NCBI GenBank assembly: GCA_019747795.1 | Contig: JAIEQK010000107.1 | Location: 1-51,360, forward strand | Reading direction: 5' to 3' | Source: Gammaproteobacteria bacterium | GTDB taxonomy: Bacteria; Pseudomonadota; Gammaproteobacteria; Ga0077536 | DNA length: 51,360 nucleotides | Part shown: positions 8,212-16,800 of the stretch, one piece after another | How the letters are laid out: every line of letters starts with the position of its first letter | Numbering within the stretch: the first letter of the stretch is position 1 | The notes under the pieces: model-generated | The model's input: the letters and a program-made list of their open reading frames with translations, nothing else | The model's database searches: none | Told to the model about the DNA's origin: nothing | Made by a program: the position numbers and the translations under genes

Positions 8212-8493
8212 ATGCAGCTCAATCGCAATTTTACGCGGCGGTCCCGTGATCATGCAGGGACCACGCCTTCCATTGACAAGCCGCTCGCCAATCAGGATGT
8301 CGTCGACTTGTTCGACTATCTGGAAAATGCACTCGCAAATCATGAATGCGAGCATTCGTTCCACATCACCGAAGCCTATTTAGCGTCAAACGGGCTTAAC
8401 TCCAATCGGGTCCTGCCGTGGCTCCGAAAGTGCGGCGCAAACTGCGACTGCGAAATATTAGGCGACTTCGAATTCAAGTGGCGCCAGTCATGA
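8212..8493 (+). CDS. DUF2695 domain protein
   Basis: A 93-residue protein with ATG at 8212 behind GAGGGTAAGCC. Residues about 28-88 match the DUF2695 pattern: an acidic helix (VVDLFDYLENAL), CEHSFHITEAYLASNGL, then VLPWLRKCGANCDCEIL. The conserved Cys/His residues (CEH and CDCE) suggest metal binding, but no function has been established for the family to my knowledge. It has no operon partner, and downstream lies an AraC remnant. Confidence 0.75.
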   Translation: MQLNRNFTRRSRDHAGTTPSIDKPLANQDVVDLFDYLENALANHECEHSFHITEAYLASNGLNSNRVLPWLRKCGANCDCEILGDFEFKWRQS

Positions 8494-8623
8494 TGACCGG
8501 ACGACCAATCGCTTATCGAGCGGATGACAATTGCGCTTCTTCGTCCCTGCAGGAAGGATCGCAACTAAACTGTGGTGGATCAGACATCCATTTGCCCTAA
8601 GCCATCGCGCAATGATGTGGTGG

Positions 8624-8662
8624 TGTTGGCGCCGATACGAAAGTGAGCCGCTCTGAGGCTCA
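8624..8662 (+). mobile_element. Mini-IS21-like element, partial copy B
   Basis: TGTTGGCGCCGATACGAAAG and then TGAGCCGCT reproduce the left end of the 20699 and 17211 copies. Similarity stops after about 39 bp, where the AraC remnant begins. Only a terminus survives, joined directly to another gene. Confidence 0.65.
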
Positions 8663-8803
8663 GCAACACTCGTGCAAGGTAATCTCGGCATTGCCCAGAT
8701 CGCGCTCACGTGCGGCTTCGAAGACGGGAGTCATTTCACGGCGAGTTTCCGCAAGGCCACAGGGGTGACACCGGGCGCCTTTCGGCGGGCAACGCGACAT
8801 TGA
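8663..8803 (+). pseudogene. AraC-family regulator, last 45 residues
   Basis: From 8666 the frame reads TLVQGNLGIAQIALTCGFED and then GSHFTASFRKATGVTPGAFR, ending at a TGA. This is the second helix-turn-helix and C-terminal tail of an AraC/XylS DNA-binding domain. Everything upstream is replaced by the partial mini-IS end at 8624. Confidence 0.8.
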
Positions 8804-8975
8804 ACGGGAAGGGAGGGAAGTGCGCCGGACAACTTTCAGGACGGGTTCTTGGTCATGCGGCGCAATCCAGGGAAACAGTGACGGCGTCATGGGTAGCCGG
8901 TGAGCCAACGTCGGACCCGCCGGTCGTCCGTTGTAGCGAAGGGCGACGGCACTCGCCGTCACCCTTCCAGTGCCC

Positions 8976-9335
8976 TCAACGCAAGTCCCGTTCGCCCTTG
9001 ACCACAATCAGCCCCTTCATTTCCGGATGAAAACGGCAGTGATAAGGGAACCTGCCCGCACTGCGTGCCGTGAACTTCCCTTGCGAGCCGTTGGACATGA
9101 CATCCGTGGTCCAGGCCTCGTCGTCGGCAGTGGCGGTGTGTGGCGCGAGATCCAGATTCGCCCATTGAACGCTGTCGCCTACCGTTACTTCGACTTGGCC
9201 AGGTTGAAAGGCAAATCCGCTGATTTCGACTGTATGTGGTTGTCGTTCCGCTGCAGCCGCGCTACCCGCTGACCCCAGGGATGCCGTCGCCAGCATCAGG
9301 AGAAGAGTCCGGAACGCCAAGGGCAGGTGTCGCAC
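8976..9335 (-). CDS. Small blue-copper protein (plastocyanin/amicyanin type)
   Basis: The protein is exported, with a signal peptide ending near AGSAAAA, and has one cupredoxin domain. The type-1 copper ligands are visible: His in LAPHTAT, and Cys, His and Met in YHCRFHPEM. It would carry electrons in the periplasm. A GTG at 9335, 10 bases past the preceding gene's stop, is preferred and gives about 119 residues; an upstream ATG at 9386 would overlap the DUF4142 gene. It is the last gene of a minus-strand group with DUF4142 and cytochrome P460 and may exchange electrons with that heme protein. Confidence 0.85.
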   Translation of the reverse strand: MRHLPLAFRTLLLMLATASLGSAGSAAAAERQPHTVEISGFAFQPGQVEVTVGDSVQWANLDLAPHTATADDEAWTTDVMSNGSQGKFTARSAGRFPYHCRFHPEMKGLIVVKGERDLR

Positions 9336-9345
9336 GATTGTGAAC

Positions 9346-9879
9346 CTACCGCAAGGTCTCGACCATGTGGCCGGCGTGCGCCTCATGAACCCGGAACGTG
9401 GTCAAGGCTTGGGTCAGGAAGGCTTTCAATTCCGGTGTCTGGATTGTCGGGATCCAGCCTTCGACCGTCTTATTCACGGCTTGATGGTAGGCGAGTTCGT
9501 TCGCAGCATAGGCACGATCGAAATCGACTCCGCTGAGGCCGTTCAGTTCAGCCTTCTTCGCGGTAGCCCCGTTCACCAGCGTTTGACTGAAGGAGTTGTC
9601 GACTGGGGACACCTTGAGCTTAGCAAGCAGAGTTGATGCGCCTTCGTTGACTGCGGAGTGATCCTGGACCATGAGGGTCGCGAACTCCTTGATCGCCGGA
9701 TTCGTCGATTTCGCTAACGCTATCTTTGCGTATTCGATATCGATGACGTCCGCGGTATAAGCCGAATGGGCAATCTGCAGATCGTTCAGGCCCTGTTCCG
9801 CCTGGGCGAGATGACTGCCGAGCAGAATGACCGCGCCGACGGCCACTGATGTCGCCGAAATTCCTGAAATTTTCATCAT
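9346..9879 (-). CDS. DUF4142 secreted four-helix protein
   Basis: The protein has a signal peptide ending at AQA and then the DUF4142 fold: FATLMVQDHSAVN, LNGLSGVDFDRAYAANELAY, HQAVN and ALTTFRVHEAHA. The His and acidic residues in these helices resemble those of ferritin-like proteins, but metal binding is unproved. Two ATGs (9879, 9876) follow GGAGAA. It lies between cytochrome P460 and the copper protein on the same strand, so co-expression is likely. Confidence 0.85.
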   Translation of the reverse strand: MMKISGISATSVAVGAVILLGSHLAQAEQGLNDLQIAHSAYTADVIDIEYAKIALAKSTNPAIKEFATLMVQDHSAVNEGASTLLAKLKVSPVDNSFSQTLVNGATAKKAELNGLSGVDFDRAYAANELAYHQAVNKTVEGWIPTIQTPELKAFLTQALTTFRVHEAHAGHMVETLR

Positions 9880-10028
9880 TATTCTCCAAGTAAAATTTGT
9901 CGTAGGTGATGGAAAGGAGAAAGCACCATCCTCATTCAGAGAGGCGGCATCCATGAACGCCAAACAGCGTTTTCTTTAGTCGGAAGTTGCTCATTGAGGG
10001 CCGGGAAAAGTACGGGAAGTGACTGGCC

Positions 10029-10622
10029 TTAATGGTCCAGAAGTCGGTAGAACTGCGTCCACACCATGTCTTTCTTGGCGCCCGTGGTATGGCATCCGGC
10101 GCACTTGTCATTGGGTTGCAGCACTGCGGTCGCTGCCTTGGGTTCTGAGTGATGGAAATTGAAGAACCCCCAACCGTTCGTGGAAGCAAACCGCGTCGAG
10201 TCCTTTACCGACACGTCAGCACCATTCAGGACGCCCGGAAAGTAGCCAACCCCGGAAGCCTCGGTTCGCGAGCCGTTAGCATTCTGTGGCGTGACGACCC
10301 GTTGCAGCTCTTTGAACATGATCGTGCCTTCAGGAAATACGCCAGTCTTTCTGAAAACGCTATACGATCCCCGTTCGATATAAACGTTGTGGAATTCCGG
10401 GAAGCCTGCTTTCCCGCCGTTAAGCCCGTCAGGCGTCAGCGGTGCGCCGACGAAAACCCACTCGTTGAAATTCTTAGGTAGGATCAGTTCGCCGGAGGAA
10501 GTAAATTCCGGCAAATAGCGAGGTCCGGTCTGCTCCGTTTCTCCCGATTGCTTCTGGGAGAACGTGCTCGTTGCGACTAGGCAGCCCGCCAGTAGGAGCG
10601 CTGCTTTGTGTATGTGCATCAT
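10029..10622 (-). CDS. Cytochrome P460 family protein (first copy)
   Basis: This is a 197-residue exported heme protein. The N-terminus has a lipobox-like LLLAGC, so it may be a lipoprotein. The domain runs from LPKNFNEWVFVGAPLTPDGL through FHNVYIERGSYSVFRKTGVF to heme-binding CAGCHTTGAKKDMVWTQFY near the C-terminus, which defines the P460/cytochrome c'-beta fold. Studied members oxidise hydroxylamine or bind NO; the Lys-heme crosslink that decides this cannot be judged here. It is divergent from an AraC-type gene 114 bp away and leads a group with DUF4142 and a cupredoxin. Confidence 0.9.
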   Translation of the reverse strand: MMHIHKAALLLAGCLVATSTFSQKQSGETEQTGPRYLPEFTSSGELILPKNFNEWVFVGAPLTPDGLNGGKAGFPEFHNVYIERGSYSVFRKTGVFPEGTIMFKELQRVVTPQNANGSRTEASGVGYFPGVLNGADVSVKDSTRFASTNGWGFFNFHHSEPKAATAVLQPNDKCAGCHTTGAKKDMVWTQFYRLLDH

Positions 10623-10736
10623 CGCAGTGTTACCCTACGTTGCGGACCTGGTTTGGGGACCGAGCATGTCATGCATCGAGCCCACTTGCGAAACTCTGTG
10701 TAGCCTACGAGTCTTAGATTTGCCCAGAGGCTGAGA

Positions 10737-11699
10737 ATGGTGTCTGAACGTCTGTTCCTTTCGACTCCGGATCTGAACGGGCTGTTGCTTGCGATGCAAA
10801 TCGAAGCGCTCCAAATGACCGAGTGCCTGGTTGGCAAAGGGTGGCGGCTGAGTTTTCCTGCGGCGAAATATCCTGCCATCCACTACAACCTTAGGGGGGA
10901 GGGAGCCATGTTTGTTGGAGAACATGCGCCGATACCCCTCCGTCCCCATGTCCTGGTGGTGACGCCACCTGGCCAGGCTTACAGGATTGAAGTCCCGGCG
11001 CAGGGAACAGCATCCAATTCACTGAGGACAGTAAACGCGCAACCGCTGCACAACGATAACGCTGGGTTGCTGAACAAATACGTGGCCGCGGCGAACGAAT
11101 ACGAAGTGGAAATGATTTGCGGGTATTTCCGCGCCTCGTTCGGCGCCAGTATCGACATCTTCACGGCTTCGGCGCCACCCTTCAGTGATGCCTTCGACTC
11201 GAGTGCGCAGGTCGCAGCGCAGTTGCGCAACGTGGTTGACGAGATAAGGAACCACACCGTCGGAATGGAGGCGATGGCCACAGCGATCCTCAAGCAAGTA
11301 GTCATCACAGTTTTGCGCAGAAAGCTGATGTCGCCCGATGGGAAGCTGAGCGGACTCTCGGCGCTCTCTGATCCGATGATCGCGCGGGTCATCGCGGAAA
11401 TCGTGGCCCGTCCGGGCGGCCAGCATTCGATAGCGAGCCTGGCGGATATCGCATGCCTCAGTCGCGCTGCGTTCAATGCGCGATTCAAGAAGGCCGTGGG
11501 GCATTCGCCAATGAGTGCCTTGCGGGAAGTGCGTATGGAGCGCGCTGCCAAGCAGCTGATCGCGAATGTACTGTCGATTGAACATATCGCCCGTGGGGTT
11601 GGATACGCCAACCGCAGCAGCTTCTCCCGGGCTTTCCTCGAAGTTTACGGCATGGACCCATCCAGTTACCGGAGCCAGGACCTACGTTCCACGTCGTGA
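10737..11699 (+). CDS. AraC-family regulator with cupin-type sensor
   Basis: This 320-residue protein has an N-terminal AraC-binding-like domain (about 20-190, including FPAAKYPAIHYNLRGEGAMF) and a C-terminal double helix-turn-helix (about 215-310: ASLADIACLSRAAFNARFKK and IARGVGYANRSSFSRAF). AGAGG lies upstream of the ATG. It is divergent from the cytochrome P460 gene and probably controls it. A similar AraC gene stands in the same relation to the second P460 locus (14341). Confidence 0.9.
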   Translation: MVSERLFLSTPDLNGLLLAMQIEALQMTECLVGKGWRLSFPAAKYPAIHYNLRGEGAMFVGEHAPIPLRPHVLVVTPPGQAYRIEVPAQGTASNSLRTVNAQPLHNDNAGLLNKYVAAANEYEVEMICGYFRASFGASIDIFTASAPPFSDAFDSSAQVAAQLRNVVDEIRNHTVGMEAMATAILKQVVITVLRRKLMSPDGKLSGLSALSDPMIARVIAEIVARPGGQHSIASLADIACLSRAAFNARFKKAVGHSPMSALREVRMERAAKQLIANVLSIEHIARGVGYANRSSFSRAFLEVYGMDPSSYRSQDLRSTS

Positions 11700-11715
11700 C
11701 ACCATCACGACGTGG
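11689..11715. terminator. Perfect stem-loop at the AraC stop codon
   Basis: CCACGTCGTGA and TCACGACGTGG form an 11-bp perfect stem with loop CACCA, and the stem includes the TGA stop. There is no T-tract, so it may be a factor-dependent terminator or an RNA-stabilising end. Confidence 0.45.
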
Positions 11716-11939
11716 GCGCCCCAGTCAGCCTCATTGGTTGTCTCGAATCTGAATCACGGCTCGTGCGGGAGGCCACGGTCTCGCAAGATCTGGAGCGCGC
11801 GTGAAACTGTGCCTCATCCGGGCTTCGTCGTCTCAATCCAGACGCTATCGAACTGGAAGGAGAACTCGTCCGCAAATCGGAATTAGGAATGCACCTCTGC
11901 GGAGAAAACCGGAATCACGGCCCCCAGCGCGGCAATTCA

Positions 11940-12345
11940 TTTTCGCGTAATAAGGTAGGCGAACTCGAGCGTGAAGGGCCGCAACCTTATTGCGATCCAC
12001 GAACTCTTCGACGACATGTGGCCGTGTCGATGAGCATGTCAACACCCTATCCGAACGGATCGTGGCCTTGCGCGGTGTGCCGCTGAGGATCATTTAATCG
12101 GTGGCCATCAATACCCGGCGTTCGCCGTTCGATAGGTCGCTGGTCTGCAGTGACGACCATTGTGCTGCTCTCGCCGATCGAGCCAAACAGATTGCCACTT
12201 CCTCCTGCGAGGATAATGTCCAAACCAGCGGATCTGGTGATCACGTCAGCTCGGACATCTTCGTCTTCACGGAAGTCACGCGGGCATTGGACAAGGAGCT
12301 CAGGTTCCTTGAAGGCGGTTGCCACGAGCGAGCTGTCGCTCGACA
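11940..12345 (+). pseudogene. Dps/ferritin-like DNA-protection protein, frameshifted
   Basis: Three frames together give a Dps sequence: KGRNLIAIHELFDDMW (around 11970-12020), then DEHVNTLSERIVALRGVPL, then DDHCAALADRAKQIA and SSDIFVFTEVTRALDKELRF. HELFDD carries ferroxidase ligands of intact Dps, and FTEVxRALDK is the usual C-terminal helix. The N-terminal helix is not recognisable. At least two frameshifts separate the pieces, so no working ferritin is made. The interval 11716-11939 holds nothing else that I can identify. Confidence 0.7.
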
Positions 12346-12397
12346 CCATACCCCTGGGCCGTGTGCGTTCCGCGTGTAGATCCTGAAGAGGCTCCAG

Positions 12398-13006
12398 TTA
12401 TTCGCCCGAGCTGCCCGGCAGCGAACCCGCCAGGATCTCGCTGATCCGTAGTCTCAGGGCTGGCAGCAATTCAATTTCGAACCACGGATTCGTGCGCAGC
12501 CAGCGGTTATTGCGGGGACTCGGATGGGGCAATGGGATGATTTTTGGCCAGAGCTTTCGCCAGTCCTGTACCACGGCGGTTACCGATCTGGTCGACCCCG
12601 GCAAATGCCAAGCTTGGGCGTACTGACCAATCACGAGGGTCAGTTGCAAGTTGGAAAGTGTCGCGAGCAGCGGAACTCGCCATGCTGGCGCGCACTCGGG
12701 GCGTGGCGGGAGATCACCCTGCTTGCCGGTACCTGGGAAACAAAATCCCATCGGCAGGATCGCAACTATCTCGGGTGAGTAGAAAACTTCCCGCGACATA
12801 CCCAGCCAGTCCCGCAAGCGGTCACCGCTGGCATCCGCAAACGGTACGCCAAGGTCATGCGTGCGACGTCCGGGCGCCTGACCTGCGATCAGGATCCTGG
12901 CCGATGCACTGAGCTGGAGGATGGGCCGCGGTCCGAGAGGCAGGTGGGCCACACACAGGGTGCAGCCGTCAACCCGGGCACGCAGTGTTTCGGCTTCGGT
13001 ACTCAC
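12398..13006 (-). CDS. Uracil-DNA glycosylase family protein
   Basis: A 202-residue UDG-superfamily protein for removing uracil or related lesions. The active-site loop reads GQAPGRRTHDLGVPFADASG, with the GxxPG motif characteristic of this superfamily, and the leucine-loop equivalent is HPSPRNNRW near residue 160. Cys residues near the start (GCTLC) fit the Fe-S cluster site of family 4/5-type enzymes, but not all ligands are obvious. The GTG start at 13006 has GGGAG eight bases upstream. It is the third gene of a minus-strand group behind a CMD protein and cytochrome P460. A decayed second copy lies at 16801-17045. Confidence 0.85.
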   Translation of the reverse strand: MSTEAETLRARVDGCTLCVAHLPLGPRPILQLSASARILIAGQAPGRRTHDLGVPFADASGDRLRDWLGMSREVFYSPEIVAILPMGFCFPGTGKQGDLPPRPECAPAWRVPLLATLSNLQLTLVIGQYAQAWHLPGSTRSVTAVVQDWRKLWPKIIPLPHPSPRNNRWLRTNPWFEIELLPALRLRISEILAGSLPGSSGE

Positions 13007-13043
13007 TGGCCCGGCTCCCAGGTTTTGGCCACGCAGCGTCGCG

Positions 13044-13634
13044 TCATCTGGGCATGCCGCCGGTTACCGCCTGCGCGGTATCACGCAGTGTCGGGTAACC
13101 CTGCACAAACACCCAGTCGGTATGTTGCGCCGGCGTATGACAGCCTTGACAGGTTTCGGCAAAGCTCTTGGCAATGTCCAGGGCTGGTGCCTTCGCTTCA
13201 AACAGCGCCCAGCCCCAACCCTTATCCCAGTGCGTATTGTGGCTGAAGCGGCCCTTGTCGTTCTTCACCATCACGAACCAGACGGCGGGTTGTGCTGCCC
13301 ACTGGGCCTGGCCGGTTGTCATGGCCGCCGTATCGATTTTCCGGATCTCCTTCACGAGCACCGTTCCATCGGGGAATTTGCCGGTCTGTCGGTAAGCCTC
13401 TACCGCGGGCGCTTGCGTGTAAACATCGTGGAAGCCGTGGCCTGGGGCAGCAGTATCCGCCACGACCCACGATCCGAGATGTGACCAGTGCAAACGGAAA
13501 TCCTGTGGCAACGAAATCCTGCCCTGGGCATCCACGTAGTCGCGAAAGGTGGCAATGCCGAGATCTTCGGCGACGACGCCACCACCATAAGCCAGCATTG
13601 CACACGCGATTACCAGTTGAACTCTAGTCCGCAT
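13044..13634 (-). CDS. Cytochrome P460 family protein (second copy)
   Basis: An exported heme protein with a signal peptide ending near GGGVVA. The domain holds ISLPQDFRLHWSHLGSWVV, HDVYTQAPAVEAYRQTGKF, KDKGRF-like contacts and the heme site CQGCHTPAQHTDWVFVQ. It is only distantly similar to the 10029 copy but has the same layout. The ATG at 13634 is preferred because GGA lies nine bases upstream; 13643 is possible. It sits between the CMD-family gene (35 bp upstream) and the UDG gene (37 bp downstream), probably in one transcript. Confidence 0.88.
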   Translation of the reverse strand: MRTRVQLVIACAMLAYGGGVVAEDLGIATFRDYVDAQGRISLPQDFRLHWSHLGSWVVADTAAPGHGFHDVYTQAPAVEAYRQTGKFPDGTVLVKEIRKIDTAAMTTGQAQWAAQPAVWFVMVKNDKGRFSHNTHWDKGWGWALFEAKAPALDIAKSFAETCQGCHTPAQHTDWVFVQGYPTLRDTAQAVTGGMPR

Positions 13635-13668
13635 GTGCTGCATTCCAGTAGCGATTGTGACGCCGCGA

Positions 13669-14214
13669 TCAGCCGACAAGACGCAATTCGACTTTGGGAA
13701 AGTCGACCTCCGTTCCTGCCACCACGTTGACGTAGTTGGTCAGCAGGTTGAGCGCGACATTGACCACGATTTCGATGATCAGACCGTCGTCAACGCCAAG
13801 GGATCTCAACTGCTCCAGCTGTCCCGTTAGCACAACGCCACGACTCTGGTTCACCGTGCGCGCGAGTTCGACAACTGCCTTGTCCACCGGATTGATTGCA
13901 GTTCCGTTGCGGGCACTGCGCACTTCTGATTCAGACAGCCCAACGCTTTTGCCGATCATGGTGTGAGCGCTTAGGCAGTATTCGCAGGCATTCTCCTGGG
14001 CGAGCGCAATGGAGATGAGCTCACGCTGGCGAGCCGAGAGCCGCCCGCGCCCGAGGGTCTCGCTCAGGTGCAGATACCCGTTCAACGCGACTGGCGAATG
14101 GGCAAGGGTCGCAAAGAGGTTCGGGACCATGCCAAGCTTGCGCTTCACGCCAGCAAGCGTTTCCGCGATCCGGGCATCGGCCTCGCTGAGATTGAGGGGG
14201 AAGATGTTACTCAT
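13669..14214 (-). CDS. Carboxymuconolactone decarboxylase-like (AhpD-type) protein
   Basis: A 181-residue alpha-helical CMD-fold protein, with ATG at 14214 after GGAGAACTGAC. The motif ENACEYCLSAHTMIGKSVGL carries the CxxC and His typical of AhpD-like peroxidase-related proteins, so a thiol-based reductase or peroxidase role is likely rather than the ring-cleavage step. The C-terminal helix reads VVNVALNLLTNYVNVVAGTE. It is first in the minus-strand group with cytochrome P460 and UDG, divergent from an AraC gene. Confidence 0.9.
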   Translation of the reverse strand: MSNIFPLNLSEADARIAETLAGVKRKLGMVPNLFATLAHSPVALNGYLHLSETLGRGRLSARQRELISIALAQENACEYCLSAHTMIGKSVGLSESEVRSARNGTAINPVDKAVVELARTVNQSRGVVLTGQLEQLRSLGVDDGLIIEIVVNVALNLLTNYVNVVAGTEVDFPKVELRLVG

Positions 14215-14250
14215 GTCAGTTCTCCAGAAGCTGTTTTTCGTTCGTCCTGA

Positions 14251-14267
14251 ACGCATCGTTGATGCGT
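14251..14267. promoter_or_regulatory. Inverted repeat in AraC/CMD divergent region
   Basis: ACGCATC-GTT-GATGCGT is a perfect 7-3-7 palindrome between the divergent CMD operon and AraC gene, 37 bp from the CMD start. It could be an operator for the AraC protein or a leader hairpin. The assignment rests on position and symmetry only. Confidence 0.35.
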
Positions 14268-14340
14268 GGACACAGCTTGCCCCGGGATCGGCGCCCGGCG
14301 GCTACGATCCGTCTCGTCATTGATACCAGGAGTCTCGTGC

Positions 14341-15189
14341 ATGACAGATCGCCTTGGCTTGCTCCTGAACCACTTCGAACTGAAGGCGCGCGTTTTCCAG
14401 AACGGTCCCTTGTGCCAGATTGCCGCCTATGACGGCGCCGGCAGCGCAGGGCACCTCCATGTTCTTCGCCAGGGCGCGATGCGACTGCGTACCACTGGGG
14501 CGCGTACGATGACCCTGCGGGTTCCGAGCCTGATTTTTCATCCACGACCCGTTGCCCACCGACTGGAGCCACTTGACTCTGACGGGGTCGATCTCGTGTG
14601 CGCAACGGTGGATCTGGGGGCCCGGCTGCAGAACCCATTGACCCAGGGCCTGCCGCCGGTTGTCGTCTTGCCGCTGGCCCAGCACGGCAGCCTGGACGCC
14701 ACCTTGCGCGTACTCTTCGCCGAAGCAGGCAATCCCGCCTCCGGGCAGCACGCGGTGCTCAATCGCCTCTTCGAAGTTGTCGTCGTACTGTTGATACGAC
14801 ACCTGCTCGATGATGGTCTGGTGTCAACCGGGGTACTGGCAGGCCTGGCCGACCCACGACTCGCAAGGGCGATTCAGGCGATGCATTCGAACCCGAACCA
14901 AAGCTTCTCGCTGGACTCGATGGCACATTCCGCCGGGATGTCACGATCTCGATTCGCGTTGAAATTTCGGGATGTGGTTGGACAAACGCCCCATGGATAT
15001 CTCACGGCCTGGCGGCTAAGCCTCGCGCAATCCCTGTTGTACAAGGGCAAGCCCGTCAACATCGTTGCGAGTGAAGTAGGCTACGAGAGCGCATCAGCGC
15101 TTGCGCGCGCCTTCCATGCAAAGCTGGGGCTTTCACCCACCGACTGGGTGCGCAGGGAAATCGACATGGCCGCCGACGGGGCCACTTGA
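14341..15189 (+). CDS. AraC-family regulator with cupin-type sensor
   Basis: A 282-residue protein with ATG at 14341 (CAGGAG eight bases upstream). An N-terminal cupin-like sensor (about 1-170) is followed by a double helix-turn-helix (about 185-280: LDSMAHSAGMSRSRFALKFR and VASEVGYESASALARAFHAK). The ending, LGLSPTDWVRRE, is normal for the family. It is divergent from the CMD-P460-UDG group and probably its regulator. Confidence 0.9.
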   Translation: MTDRLGLLLNHFELKARVFQNGPLCQIAAYDGAGSAGHLHVLRQGAMRLRTTGARTMTLRVPSLIFHPRPVAHRLEPLDSDGVDLVCATVDLGARLQNPLTQGLPPVVVLPLAQHGSLDATLRVLFAEAGNPASGQHAVLNRLFEVVVVLLIRHLLDDGLVSTGVLAGLADPRLARAIQAMHSNPNQSFSLDSMAHSAGMSRSRFALKFRDVVGQTPHGYLTAWRLSLAQSLLYKGKPVNIVASEVGYESASALARAFHAKLGLSPTDWVRREIDMAADGAT

Positions 15190-15352
15190 CCCGATGTGGA
15201 ATTCACTTACATTTCTCTGCAGTGAAATCCCGAGAAATTAATCCGGGAGCGCAAGTGCGCAACAAACGCAGCGGGATCTCGATAGCTCGCATCAAGTGTC
15301 ATGCCTACGATGATCGGGAAGATCGAAGCGCGACCATTGAAGGAATCGAGTG

Positions 15353-15949
15353 ATGAGGAATCTTTTCACAACCCGTGATGCCGCAATACTCCTGATCGAT
15401 CATCAGGTGGGCACCATCAAGCTCGCGGCATCTACAACTCGTGAGGAGATTGTCCGCAATACGCGCGCATTGGCGAGGGTCGCGGTGCAGACAGCAATAC
15501 CGCTCGTGCTGACTTCAAGCCAGGAAGACTAGTTTCAGGGGCTGTTGATTGATGACCTTCAGCAGCTTGCACCAGCCGCCTATGCAAACCACGTGCAGCG
15601 GCCGGGCGTGGTGCATTGCTGGACCTATGAACCCTTCAGGCAGGTGGTTGTGGCAACCGGGCGCAAGCGACTCATCATGGCGAGCATGACCAACGACGTG
15701 TGCATCGTCTTTCCAGCCATCAGCGCCGTGGAAGACGGGTTTGAGGTGCAGGTCGTTGTCGACGCCAGCGGATCTCCGACCAAGGATGCTGACAATGCTG
15801 CGATCATGCGCATGCGCGATCGGGGCGTGACGATTACCTCTGCCTACCAGATGATCGCTGAACTTGTCACGGACTGGGCCAGCACCGAAGGCTCCGCCAT
15901 CCAGCACATCATGTTTGAGGAAACGCTGATGCATCTGGTGCGGGCCTGA
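15353..15949 (+). pseudogene. Isochorismatase-family hydrolase (YcaC-like) with one in-frame TAG
   Basis: Two parts in the same frame are split by a TAG at 15530-15532 (SSQED-stop-FQGLLIDDLQQ). Joined, they form a complete cysteine hydrolase: the Asp in AAILLIDHQVGT, then RKRLIMASMTNDVCIVFPAI with the catalytic Cys, and ASGSPTKDADNAAI. The start follows AAGGA, and GTG at 15350 is an alternative. No other lesion is visible, so the mutation looks recent or the stop may be suppressed. TAG is an ordinary stop elsewhere here (GST at 7629, DUF4142), so recoding is unlikely. Confidence 0.85.
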
Positions 15950-16036
15950 GCCGCGTTCGATGGCTACGCGATCCCGGCCGGGGCCTTACCTGCTACCACC
16001 GTTGAAATTCGACTTCGACGCGTTTGAGCCGCTGAT

Positions 16037-16199
16037 TGTTGGCGCTGAAGCGAATTTGAGCCAATTTCGGGCTACGCGCCGGAACATTGGTGAGCCGCTT
16101 CGATCCGCCCATGATCCGCGCCGGGATTGATTTTCCCGGCTCGAAAAATGGTTCACCGCAATGTCGGCACCGTCGCTCAAACTGAGGTCGGCGCCAGTA
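16037..16199 (+). mobile_element. Mini-IS21-like element, copy C
   Basis: 163 bp, starting TGTTGGCGCTGAAG and ending GGTCGGCGCCAGTA. TGAGCCA-type motifs lie at 16057 and 16092, and GTTCACC near the right. The interior differs from the 20699 copy, but the length and the spacing of repeats are the same. It abuts the DUF1003 stop codon. Confidence 0.7.
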
Positions 16200-16200
16200 A

Positions 16201-16710
16201 CTAAGTTCTGTCGCGGTCCAATGAGGCGACTCTTTCGTTCAAATGTTCGACTATCGAGATCAATTCGGCGAGCTTTCTGTAGCTGCGTACGTTTACTTCG
16301 TAGTCGAGTGCTGCGCGCATTTCCGAATAGCGAGCCTGCCTATTCTGGCTAATGAGTAGAAATCCAGTGATAAATGTTGCCTCAATTCCCAACAGCAGAC
16401 CGAGTAAACCGAAAGGATAGCGATCAAAGTTGGCGGCATAGGCCATGAATCCCGAATTGAGTGCAATCCAGATCGCGAACCAGACGATGTGGACCGTGAC
16501 GAAATGAGGATGAGACGTAAAACTGCTAACTTTGTCTGCGATCCTTTCGAGTGGTTTGCGTTGGCCTTGGAATTCTTCTTCGACGTAACGAAATTCCCCG
16601 AGCGCCTTATGACACCCTTCATTGCCGCAAAACATTTCGTCGGGAGGGTTTTCGCCATGACAGATTGGACAAATGACGTTGCCGTTGAGTGTGGTAGTAA
16701 GATTTATCAT
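16201..16710 (-). CDS. DUF1003 membrane protein with zinc-ribbon head
   Basis: About 169 residues from the ATG at 16710 (AAAGG seven bases upstream); 16731 is an alternative. The N-terminus has two Cys pairs, CPICHGENPPDEMFC and GNEGCH, resembling a zinc ribbon. Then comes the DUF1003 core with two membrane helices (VTVHIVWFAIWIALNSGF and GLLGLLLGIEATFITGFLL) and SQNRQARYSEMRAALDYEVN, followed by a short coiled segment. The function of DUF1003 is unknown. The gene is isolated between a mini-IS copy and UDG debris. Confidence 0.85.
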   Translation of the reverse strand: MINLTTTLNGNVICPICHGENPPDEMFCGNEGCHKALGEFRYVEEEFQGQRKPLERIADKVSSFTSHPHFVTVHIVWFAIWIALNSGFMAYAANFDRYPFGLLGLLLGIEATFITGFLLISQNRQARYSEMRAALDYEVNVRSYRKLAELISIVEHLNERVASLDRDRT

Positions 16711-16800
16711 TGAAGAGCCTTTGTCAGTCATGCTTGCTTACGGTGGCCCTCGGCATTGTGCAACGCCGTCGGGAGAATGTTCGAGCTAGGCTGGTCACCG

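Noticed and set aside
5630-15532. Recurring in-frame TAG codons in broken genes (RT, PhoD, isochorismatase-like) as a sign of TAG recoding
   Set aside because: TAG is the ordinary terminator of intact genes here (GST at 7629, DUF4142 at 9346), and most affected genes also carry frameshifts or deletions.
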